Of a DNA stretch of 64,000 nucleotides, positions 7,265 through 14,482 are shown one piece after another. The translations under genes were made by a program, and so were the position numbers. This stretch comes from Streptomyces sp. NBC_00414 (GTDB lineage: Bacteria > Actinomycetota > Actinomycetes > Streptomycetales > Streptomycetaceae), in contig NZ_CP107935.1 of NCBI RefSeq assembly GCF_036038375.1, positions 5,270,001 through 5,334,000 on the forward strand, in the 5' to 3' direction. Each line of letters begins with the position of its first letter. The stretch's first letter is position 1. Under the pieces are notes generated by a model, which was not told where the DNA came from, did no database searches, and saw only the letters and a program-made list of their open reading frames with translations.

Positions 7265-9151
7265 GTGGCTGACGTACCTGCCGATCTTGCCGCAGTGTGG
7301 CCACGAGTATTGGAGCAACTTCTCGGCGAGGGCCGCGGCCAGGGTGTCGAGACGAAGGACGAGCACTGGATCAAGCGCTGCCAGCCGCTGGCGCTGGTGG
7401 CGGACACCGCACTGCTCGCGGTCCCGAACGAATTCGCCAAGGGCGTTCTCGAAGGGCGCCTGGCGCCGATCGTCAGCGAGACGCTGACCCGCGAGTGCGG
7501 CCGTCCGATCCGGATCGCGATCACCGTCGACGACTCCGTCGGGGAGTCCCCCACGCCGCCGGCGCCGCCCGTCCAGCAGTCGCAGCAGCGATACGAGGAG
7601 CCCGAGCGCCCTCCCTCGCAGGACCGCGACGGCTACCGCGGATACGGCCGCCACCGCGCGGACAGCCGTATGGACGACCGTCCGCAGGGCCGCCCCGACC
7701 AGCAGCAGTCCTCCCACGAGGACCAGCTCCCGACGGCCCGTCCCGCGTACCCCGACTACCAGCGCCCCGACCCCGGCGCCTGGCCGCGCCCCCCGCAGGA
7801 CGACTACGGCTGGCAGCAGCAGCGGCTCGGCTTCCCCGACCGTGACCCCTACGCGTCCCCTCCGCGGGACTACCGGCAGCAGCCGGGCCGCTCCCCGTAC
7901 GACCAGCGCTCCGACTACGAGCAGCAGCGGTCCGACTACGACCAGCGTTCGGACTACGACCAGCGCCAGGACCGCCGTGACCGGTCCGAGCCGCCGTCCC
8001 CGTCCGGCATGGGCCATGTCCACCGCGGCGGCCCCGTCGGCTCCTCGCTGCCCGCCTCCAGCGGCGCACCGGGCCCGCTGGCCGCGCAGCCGGCGCCCGC
8101 GACGGGTCCCGGTGAGCCCACCGCGCGCCTCAACCCGAAGTACCTCTTCGACACCTTCGTCATCGGTGCCTCGAACCGTTTCGCGCACGCGGCCGCGGTC
8201 GCCGTCGCCGAAGCGCCGGCCAAGGCGTACAACCCGCTGTTCATCTACGGGGAGTCGGGTCTCGGCAAGACGCACCTGCTGCACGCGATCGGGCACTACG
8301 CGCGCAGCCTCTACCCGGGCACGCGGGTGCGCTACGTGAGCTCCGAGGAGTTCACCAACGAGTTCATCAACTCCATCCGCGACGGCAAGGGCGACAGCTT
8401 CCGCAAGCGGTACCGCGAGATGGACATCCTGCTGGTCGACGACATCCAGTTCCTGGCGGACAAGGAGTCGACGCAGGAGGAGTTCTTCCACACCTTCAAC
8501 ACGCTCCACAACGCGAACAAGCAGATCGTGCTCTCCAGCGACCGGCCGCCCAAGCAGCTGGTGACGCTGGAGGACCGCCTGAGGAACCGCTTCGAGTGGG
8601 GTCTGATCACGGATGTCCAGCCGCCCGAGCTGGAGACCCGTATCGCCATCCTCCGTAAGAAGGCGGTGCAGGAGCAGCTCAACGCCCCGCCCGAGGTGCT
8701 GGAGTTCATCGCGTCCCGCATCTCGCGCAACATCCGCGAGCTGGAGGGCGCGCTGATCCGGGTGACGGCGTTCGCGTCGCTCAACCGGCAGCCGGTCGAC
8801 CTCGGTCTCACCGAGATCGTCCTCAAGGACCTGATCCCCGGTGGCGAGGACTCGTCACCGGAGATCACCGCGCCGGCCATCATGGCGGCCACCGCCGACT
8901 ACTTCGGCCTCACGGTGGACGACCTGTGCGGCTCCTCGCGCAGCCGGGTCCTGGTGACGGCCCGCCAGATCGCCATGTACCTCTGCCGCGAACTCACGGA
9001 CCTCTCCCTGCCGAAGATCGGGGCGCAGTTCGGCGGCCGCGACCACACGACCGTCATGCACGCCGACCGCAAGATCCGCGCGCTGATGGCCGAGCGCCGC
9101 TCGATCTACAACCAGGTAACCGAACTCACGAACCGCATCAAGAACGGCTGA
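7265..9151 (+). CDS. dnaA: Chromosomal replication initiator DnaA
   Basis: 628 aa from a GTG (MADVPADLAAVWPRVLEQLL). Domain I is residues 1-90. Domain II (about 95-280) is very long and polar, as in Streptomyces, and holds a Tyr/Gln/Asp/Arg repeat (RSDYEQQ, RSDYDQ) at about 205-235. Domain III starts near LNPKYLFDTFVIGASNRFAH, with Walker A GESGLGKT at 329-336 and Walker B ILLVDDIQFL at about 390. Domain IV holds the box-binding helix-turn-helix and the signature GGRDHTTVMHADRKI near 590. ATP-DnaA binds the boxes in oriC and opens the duplex. It is divergent from rpmH; a hairpin follows. Confidence 0.98.
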   Translation: MADVPADLAAVWPRVLEQLLGEGRGQGVETKDEHWIKRCQPLALVADTALLAVPNEFAKGVLEGRLAPIVSETLTRECGRPIRIAITVDDSVGESPTPPAPPVQQSQQRYEEPERPPSQDRDGYRGYGRHRADSRMDDRPQGRPDQQQSSHEDQLPTARPAYPDYQRPDPGAWPRPPQDDYGWQQQRLGFPDRDPYASPPRDYRQQPGRSPYDQRSDYEQQRSDYDQRSDYDQRQDRRDRSEPPSPSGMGHVHRGGPVGSSLPASSGAPGPLAAQPAPATGPGEPTARLNPKYLFDTFVIGASNRFAHAAAVAVAEAPAKAYNPLFIYGESGLGKTHLLHAIGHYARSLYPGTRVRYVSSEEFTNEFINSIRDGKGDSFRKRYREMDILLVDDIQFLADKESTQEEFFHTFNTLHNANKQIVLSSDRPPKQLVTLEDRLRNRFEWGLITDVQPPELETRIAILRKKAVQEQLNAPPEVLEFIASRISRNIRELEGALIRVTAFASLNRQPVDLGLTEIVLKDLIPGGEDSSPEITAPAIMAATADYFGLTVDDLCGSSRSRVLVTARQIAMYLCRELTDLSLPKIGAQFGGRDHTTVMHADRKIRALMAERRSIYNQVTELTNRIKNG

Positions 9152-9174
9152 CACCCACGGCGGTACGTCACTGG

Positions 9175-9206
9175 AGGCGCCCCGGGACTCGTTCCCGAGG
9201 GCGCCT
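9175..9206 (+). terminator. terminator after dnaA
   Basis: Inverted repeat with arms AGGCGCCC (9175-9182) and GGGCGCCT (9199-9206), 24 bases after the dnaA stop. Confidence 0.65.
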
Positions 9207-9248
9207 TCGCCGTCCCGGCGGACGTCCTCAGCAGATGTCCTCGACCGG

Positions 9249-9320
9249 GGTCCTCGGCACGGGTCCTCGCAGGGGTCCGCGCACGGGTCCTCGCAGGGGT
9301 CCGCGACCGTCTCGGACACC
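9249..9320. repeat. tandem repeat at the left edge of oriC (24-bp unit, 12-bp period)
   Basis: A 24-base unit beginning GCACGGGTCCTCGCAG is exactly duplicated at 9257-9280 and 9281-9304. It is itself made of two similar 12-mers (GGGTCCTCGCAG and GGGTCCGCGCAC), and more decayed 12-mers flank it. Confidence 0.85.
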
Positions 9321-9515
9321 CTCGGACTCCCTCAAGCGCTCCCGTACGTGTCCTGAGGACCGCTCCCTTGAGGCTCCGGCACCCTCTTCAGGCCCTCGGA
9401 ACCCCTCCGAAATGCCTCCCGGGGCCCTCCCGGACCCGGTCCGCACCCCGTCCGGAGCCGTTCCGCCGTTACCCGACAGCCATCGGCTGTTCGAATACGC
9501 GCCGGGTTACGGCCG

Positions 9516-9770
9516 CCCTCCACAGATTCGGGTACTTTTTCGCGTCCACACCCTGGGGACTGGGAAGTTGTCCAGATCGTGTCCACAGGGTCACCTGCTG
9601 AAAAGGCATCAGCCCAGCTCAGCCGCCTGTGGATCCGTGGACAAAAGATCTCCACAGGCTGTGGACAAAGAATTGATCCACAGGCTGTGCGGTCAGTTGT
9701 CCACCGGCGACCCACAGGCTAGGGCCAGTTGTCCCCAGTGATCGTCAGCTTCTCCACATCGCTGTCCACT
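9516..9770. promoter_or_regulatory. left DnaA-box cluster of oriC
   Basis: Boxes at 9516 (+, CCCTCCACA), 9542 (+), 9568 (+, TTGTCCAGA), 9579 (+), 9628 (-), 9636 (-, TTGTCCACG), 9648 (+), 9660 (-, TTGTCCACA), 9674 (+), 9697 (+, TTGTCCACC), 9708 (+, weak), 9729 (+, TTGTCCCCA), 9750 (+, TTCTCCACA) and 9762 (+). Start coordinates of 9-mers are given. Confidence 0.85.
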
Positions 9771-9839
9771 GTTCGGCAACGCGACGCGCGATCTCACCGG
9801 GTCGAGTGAAAGGCGTCACACGAAGGTGCCGGGTTGGGC

Positions 9840-10023
9840 TGTGGGGAACGTGGGTAAAGCTGGGGACGGCGCTGGGGAGAACTACCCCCCGCCTGTGCAC
9901 GGAGTGTGCAGAACTTTTCGTCGTCCACAGAAGAGGCGTGTTATCCACCGCCTCCACCCACAGGGTCGGTGGACAAAAAACCTGCTCTGAGCTGCGAAAA
10001 CGGGGTTATCCACGGTATCCACA
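9840..10023. promoter_or_regulatory. right DnaA-box cluster of oriC
   Basis: Boxes at 9840 (-, TTCCCCACA), 9921 (+, TCGTCCACA), 9941 (+, TTATCCACC), 9968 (-, TTGTCCACC), 10006 (+, TTATCCACG) and 10015 (+, GTATCCACA). The last two touch head-to-tail. Confidence 0.85.
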
Positions 10024-10039
10024 GCCCCTACTACTACTA
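10024..10039 (+). promoter_or_regulatory. candidate DnaA-trio / unwinding element
   Basis: Directly after two tandem DnaA boxes comes a GC spacer (GCCC, 10024-10027) and then CTACTACTACTA (10028-10039). The opposite strand reads four consecutive 3'-GAT-5' trios, the motif that takes up single-stranded DnaA filaments in B. subtilis. It lies on the dnaN side of oriC. Confidence 0.6.
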
Positions 10040-10267
10040 GCAACTAGAGAGAGCATGGGAATCGTTTAGAAGCCTGGGCTGTGCACAACTCACGCTCGGC
10101 GCCTCGGCTGCCGCTCGGAACGACTTGACCCCGAGGGGCACCGACTGTCAGTGCGGTGCGTCAGACTGGTCCCCGGCGACCGGCCCATCGGTGGGCTGAG
10201 CGACGCCGAGTCAGACGACCAAGGCCAAGCAGGGCGAGAGCGCCGGCAACAGACGGAGGCGGCAACG

Positions 10268-11398
10268 GTGAAGATCCGGGTGGAACGCGACGTACTCGCG
10301 GAGGCAGTGGCCTGGGCGGCACGCAGCCTCCCGGCCCGTCCACCGGCGCCTGTGCTCGCCGGCCTCCTTCTCAAGGCCGAGGAGGGCGCACTGAGCCTCT
10401 CCAGCTTCGACTACGAGGTCTCGGCACGCGTCTCCGTGGACGCCGAGATCGACGAGGAGGGCACGGTGCTCGTCTCCGGCCGCCTCCTCGCCGACATCTG
10501 CCGCGCCCTCCCCAACCGGCCGGTGGAGATTTCCACAGACGGTGTACGGGCGACCGTGGTCTGCGGCTCCTCACGCTTCACCCTCCACACACTGCCTGTG
10601 GAGGAGTACCCGTCGCTGCCGCAGATGCCGGTCGCGACCGGCACCGTCCCCGGTGAGGTCTTCGCCTCGGCCGCGGCCCAGGTGGCCATCGCGGCGGGCC
10701 GTGACGACACGCTGCCCGTCCTCACCGGTGTGCGCATCGAGATCGAGGGCGACACGGTCACCCTGGCGTCCACCGACCGCTACCGCTTCGCGGTCCGCGA
10801 GTTCCTGTGGAAGCCGGAGAACCCGGAGGCGTCCGCCGTCGCCCTGGTGCCCGCCAAGACGCTCCTGGACACCGCCAAGGCGCTCACGAGCGGCGACAGC
10901 GTGATCCTGGCGCTGTCCGGCTCCGGAGCCGGTGAGGGCCTGATCGGCTTCGAGGGAGCGGGCCGGCGCACGACCACGCGTCTGCTGGAGGGCGACCTCC
11001 CGAAGTACCGCTCGCTGTTCCCGACGGAGTTCAACTCGATCGCCGTCATCGAGACCGCCCCCTTCGTGGAGGCCGTCAAGCGTGTGGCCCTGGTCGCCGA
11101 GCGGAACACCCCGGTGCGCCTGAGCTTCGAGCAGGGCGTGCTGATCCTGGAGGCCGGCTCCAGCGACGACGCACAGGCTGTGGAGAGGGTCGACGCCCAG
11201 CTGGAGGGCGACGACGTCTCGATCGCCTTCAACCCGACGTTCCTGCTCGACGGTCTGAGCGCCATCGACTCCCCGGTCGCGCAGCTCTCCTTCACGACCT
11301 CCACCAAGCCGGCGCTCCTCAGCGGCAAGCCCGCGCTGGACGCCGAGGCGGACGAGGCCTACAAGTACCTGATCATGCCGGTGCGGCTCAGCGGCTGA
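10268..11398 (+). CDS. dnaN: DNA polymerase III beta subunit (sliding clamp)
   Basis: 376 aa from a GTG (MKIRVERDVLAEAVAWAARSLPARP), the usual family length and N-terminus. Three clamp folds with characteristic segments (LAGLLLKAEEGALSLSSFDYE, LPVLTGVRIEIEGDTVTLASTDRYRFA) and the C-terminal YLIMPVRLSG. The longer in-frame start at 10151 would run into oriC DNA and is not used. The dimeric ring tethers polymerase III to DNA. It follows oriC and heads the rightward dnaN-gnd-recF-DUF721 run. Confidence 0.97.
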   Translation: MKIRVERDVLAEAVAWAARSLPARPPAPVLAGLLLKAEEGALSLSSFDYEVSARVSVDAEIDEEGTVLVSGRLLADICRALPNRPVEISTDGVRATVVCGSSRFTLHTLPVEEYPSLPQMPVATGTVPGEVFASAAAQVAIAAGRDDTLPVLTGVRIEIEGDTVTLASTDRYRFAVREFLWKPENPEASAVALVPAKTLLDTAKALTSGDSVILALSGSGAGEGLIGFEGAGRRTTTRLLEGDLPKYRSLFPTEFNSIAVIETAPFVEAVKRVALVAERNTPVRLSFEQGVLILEAGSSDDAQAVERVDAQLEGDDVSIAFNPTFLLDGLSAIDSPVAQLSFTTSTKPALLSGKPALDAEADEAYKYLIMPVRLSG

Positions 11399-11527
11399 CG
11401 AAGAGCCGCAGGTGGGGGCGTACGTCTGAGCGGCTATGCCCACAGGTGTGCAGGAGAGTCCGGGTTTAGGCTCGGACGCAGGTACGAAAGTGCCCTCCTG
11501 CCACATCGCTAGTGAAGGAACAACCTG

Positions 11528-12403
11528 ATGGAGCTCGGTCTCGTCGGCCTCGGCAAGATGGGCGGCAACATGCGCGAGCGCATCCGCCGCGCAGGTCACA
11601 CCGTCATCGGATACGACCGCAACCCGGACCTCGCCGATGTCCACAGCCTTGAGGAGCTTGTGGGCAAGCTCGAAGCGCCGCGGGTGGTGTGGGTGATGGT
11701 TCCGGCCGGTGCCGCGACGCAGTCCACCGTCGACGAGCTGGCCGACTTGCTGGAGCCCGGTGACGTGGTCGTGGACGGCGGCAACTCGCGCTGGACGGAC
11801 GACGAGAAGCACTCCGAGGAGCTGGCAGCCAAGGGCATCGGCTTCGTCGACGCCGGCGTCTCCGGCGGCGTGTGGGGCCTCAAGAACGGCTACGCGCTGA
11901 TGGTCGGCGGCGACGCCGAGCACATCGCCAAGGTCCAGCCCGTCTTCGACGCCCTCAAGCCCGAGGGCGACGCCGGGTTCGTGCACGCCGGCAAGGTCGG
12001 CGCCGGGCACTTCTCCAAGATGGTCCACAACGGCATCGAGTACGCCATGATGCAGGCCTACGCCGAGGGCTGGGAGCTCCTGGAGGCGGTCGACTCCGTC
12101 ACCGACGTGCGCGAGGTCTTCCGCTCCTGGCAGGAGGGCACCGTCATCCGCTCCTGGCTCCTCGACCTGGCGGTCAACGCCCTCGACGAGGACGAGCACC
12201 TCGCTCAGCTGCGCGGCTTCGCGCAGGACTCCGGCGAGGGCCGCTGGACCGTCGAGGCGGCCATCGACAACGCGGTCCCGCTGCCCGCGATCACCGCCTC
12301 CCTCTTCGCCCGCTTCGCGTCCCGCCAGGACGACTCGCCGCAGATGAAGATGATCGCGGCACTGCGCAACCAGTTCGGCGGCCACGCCGTAGAGAAGAAG
12401 TAA
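11528..12403 (+). CDS. gnd: 6-phosphogluconate dehydrogenase (short, decarboxylating type)
   Basis: 291 aa, ATG 10 bases after GAAGGAA. The NAD(P)-binding start MELGLVGLGKMGGNM, then VDGGNSRW, VDAGVSGGVWGLKNGYALMVGG and the catalytic-lysine region KMVHNGIEYAMMQAY are all those of 6-phosphogluconate dehydrogenases. The ~290-residue length matches the single-domain form rather than the ~470-residue enzyme. It oxidises 6-phosphogluconate to ribulose 5-phosphate and CO2. Its place between dnaN and recF is a fixed feature of Streptomyces; no functional link to replication is known to me. Confidence 0.93.
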   Translation: MELGLVGLGKMGGNMRERIRRAGHTVIGYDRNPDLADVHSLEELVGKLEAPRVVWVMVPAGAATQSTVDELADLLEPGDVVVDGGNSRWTDDEKHSEELAAKGIGFVDAGVSGGVWGLKNGYALMVGGDAEHIAKVQPVFDALKPEGDAGFVHAGKVGAGHFSKMVHNGIEYAMMQAYAEGWELLEAVDSVTDVREVFRSWQEGTVIRSWLLDLAVNALDEDEHLAQLRGFAQDSGEGRWTVEAAIDNAVPLPAITASLFARFASRQDDSPQMKMIAALRNQFGGHAVEKK

Positions 12404-12505
12404 CCCGGAGGCGGCCGGGAGGATTCCGGCCGCGGTTCGGGAGAAGAAGCAGTCCACGGGTCCGCTCCGCGGATCCACAGCTCCGGGGGAGGTCGGCGAA
12501 CGACC

Positions 12506-13630
12506 ATGCACGTCACGCATCTGTCGCTGGCCGACTTCCGCTCGTACGCCCGGGTCGAGGTTCCGCTCGACCCGGGCGTCACCGCGTTCGTGGGGCCCAA
12601 CGGACAGGGCAAGACCAACCTCGTCGAGGCGGTCGGCTATCTCGCCTCCCTCGGCAGCCACCGGGTCTCGTCCGACGCGCCTCTGGTACGGATGGGCGCC
12701 GAGCGGGCGATCATCCGGGCCAACATCCGCCAGGGCGAGCGCCAGCAGCTCGTGGAGCTCGAACTCAACCCCGGCAGGGCGAACCGCGCCCGCATCAACA
12801 GGTCCTCGCAGGTCAGACCCCGTGACGTGCTCGGCATCGTACGGACCGTGCTGTTCGCGCCCGAGGACCTGGCGCTGGTCAAGGGCGACCCCGGGGAGCG
12901 CCGGCGCTTCCTCGACGAGCTGATCACCGCGCGCTCTCCGCGGATGGCGGGCGTGCGCTCGGACTACGACCGGGTCCTGAAGCAGCGCAACACGCTCCTG
13001 AAGTCGGCGGCGCTCGCCCGCCGCCACGGCGGCCGCACGATGGACCTGTCCACACTCGACGTGTGGGACGAGCACCTCGCGCGCGTCGGCGCCGAGCTGC
13101 TCGCCCAGCGACTCGATCTGATCGCCACGCTCCAGCCGCTCACCGACAAGGCGTACGAGCAGCTCGCGCCCGGCGGCGGCCCGGTGGCCCTGGAGTACAA
13201 GCCCTCCTCGCCCGGGATCACCGGCCACGCGCGCGAGGAGCTGTACGAGCAGCTGATGGCGGCCCTGGCGGAGTCCCGGAAGCAGGAGATCGAGCGGGGC
13301 GTCACGCTCGTGGGCCCCCACAGGGACGAACTACTGCTCAAACTCGGCCAGCTGCCCGCGAAGGGATACGCGTCGCACGGCGAGTCCTGGTCGTACGCGC
13401 TGTCGCTGCGCCTGGCCTCGTACGACCTGCTGCGGGCCGAGGGCAACGAGCCGGTGCTGGTCCTCGACGACGTGTTCGCCGAGCTGGACACCCGTCGCCG
13501 CGAACGCCTCGCCGAACTGGTGGCCCCCGCCGAGCAGGTCCTGGTGACGGCCGCGGTCGACGACGACGTGCCGGGGGTGCTGACGGGGACGCGGTACGCC
13601 GTGTCCGAGGGCACGGTGGAGCGGGTATGA
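12506..13630 (+). CDS. recF: RecF DNA repair/replication protein
   Basis: 374 aa, MHVTHLSLADFRSYARVEVPLDPG, with Walker A GPNGQGKTN at about 30-38, the family motif in the PEDLALVKGDPGERRRFLDELI region, and the C-terminal signature/Walker B VLVLDDVFAELDTRRRERLAEL. An SMC-like ATPase that loads RecA at gaps with RecO and RecR. The stop overlaps the start of the next gene (ATGA). Confidence 0.97.
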   Translation: MHVTHLSLADFRSYARVEVPLDPGVTAFVGPNGQGKTNLVEAVGYLASLGSHRVSSDAPLVRMGAERAIIRANIRQGERQQLVELELNPGRANRARINRSSQVRPRDVLGIVRTVLFAPEDLALVKGDPGERRRFLDELITARSPRMAGVRSDYDRVLKQRNTLLKSAALARRHGGRTMDLSTLDVWDEHLARVGAELLAQRLDLIATLQPLTDKAYEQLAPGGGPVALEYKPSSPGITGHAREELYEQLMAALAESRKQEIERGVTLVGPHRDELLLKLGQLPAKGYASHGESWSYALSLRLASYDLLRAEGNEPVLVLDDVFAELDTRRRERLAELVAPAEQVLVTAAVDDDVPGVLTGTRYAVSEGTVERV

Positions 13631-14172
13631 GCGAGAACACACCGGGGCCCGGGGACAAGCCGAAGGACGCTCCCGAACCGTCCGGTGTCGACCTCGCGCG
13701 CGTGGCGCTGCGCGCGGCGAAGGAGCAGGCACGCGCGCGTGGGAACGCCGTGCAGGACAAGAAGCAGGCGCGTCGTGGAGGTTTTCGCTCCGGCGCGCAC
13801 GCCGACGGGCGCGATCCCATGGCCCTCGGGTCCGCCATCAACCGCCTCATCACCGAGCGCGGCTGGGAGGCCCCGGCCGCCGTCGGCGGGGTCATGGGCC
13901 GCTGGCCGGAGATCGTCGGGGACGACCTGGCCAAGCACTGCGTACCGGAGAAGTACGACGAGGACGAGCACGTACTGATCGTGCGGTGCGACTCGACGGC
14001 CTGGGCCACCAACCTGCGGCTGCTCGCTCCGCAGCTGGTCGCGCGCCTGAACGAGGACCTCGGTCACGGCACGGTGCGGCTGATCAAGGTGCTGGGCCCC
14101 GGGGGCCCCGTGCACCGCTACGGCCCCCTGCGCGCCCCTGGCAGCACGGGCCCCGGTGACACCTACGGGTGA
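13627..14172 (+). CDS. DUF721 (DciA-like) family protein
   Basis: 181 aa, MSENTPGPGDKPKDAPEPSG. After a polar, Arg-rich N-terminus it carries the DUF721 domain from about residue 67: INRLITERGWEAPAAVGGVMGRWPEIVGDDLAKHCVPEK and VRCDSTAWATNLRLLAPQLVARLNEDLG. DUF721 includes DciA, the helicase operator of bacteria without DnaC/DnaI, so a role in DnaB loading at the nearby oriC is plausible. Coupled to recF by a 4-base overlap. The function is inferred from the family; the domain call is firm. Confidence 0.88.
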   Translation: MSENTPGPGDKPKDAPEPSGVDLARVALRAAKEQARARGNAVQDKKQARRGGFRSGAHADGRDPMALGSAINRLITERGWEAPAAVGGVMGRWPEIVGDDLAKHCVPEKYDEDEHVLIVRCDSTAWATNLRLLAPQLVARLNEDLGHGTVRLIKVLGPGGPVHRYGPLRAPGSTGPGDTYG

Positions 14173-14482
14173 GCCAGACCGGGCGGTATGCCCTCCGTAG
14201 CGGGGGGTTGACATCCCGAAGCGCTGAGTGCCGCTCTGCGCCTCTTTGAGCCCGGGTCCACATATGGGGAGTCGGTGGAGACCGGTTCAGGGCGGCACAT
14301 GCGGACTCAGGTACCGGCAAACCCCCATCACTGTCGGCGCTACCGGTAGACTGGAAGCTAATCCCGCCCCAGTCGTGGGTCACACCGAGCAACGCTGACA
14401 AAGGCTTACCAACGCAACACGCCGCAGCCGCTCCGGCCAACCGCCCGGAAGCCGGCCTGTGCTGTGCCAGAAAGGGCGCTTC
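14173..14482. other. gyrB upstream region
   Basis: 310 bases before gyrB. It holds a TTGACA (14208-14213) without a matching -10 at normal spacing and a -10-like TAGACT (14347-14352) about 130 bases before the gyrB GTG. The promoter, probably supercoiling-sensitive as for other gyrB genes, cannot be fixed from sequence alone. Confidence 0.3.

Larger units (their letters stand above)
9152..10267. other. oriC: origin of replication oriC
   Basis: Non-coding dnaA-dnaN interval with clustered 9-mers close to the Streptomyces DnaA box (T/C)(T/C)(G/A/C)TCCACA. Left group 9516-9770, including a perfect TTGTCCACA on the minus strand at 9660-9668, and TTCTCCACA, TGATCCACA, ATCTCCACA, GTGTCCACA; right group 9840-10023, including TCGTCCACA (9921), TTATCCACC (9941), GGTGGACAA (9968), TTATCCACG (10006) and GTATCCACA (10015). 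About 18 boxes in both orientations, in two clusters, as in known Streptomyces oriC. The left 350 bases hold a terminator and a tandem repeat but no boxes. Confidence 0.96.

Noticed and set aside
9144..9741. Possible proline/arginine-rich protein across the left part of oriC
   Set aside because: Made of the tandem repeat and DnaA boxes; codon bias and a lack of start or ribosome site argue against it.
10571..13321. 916-codon open frame on the minus strand opposite dnaN, gnd and recF
   Set aside because: High-GC antisense shadow: three certain genes on the plus strand explain it, and its product is Arg/Gly/Val low complexity without domains.
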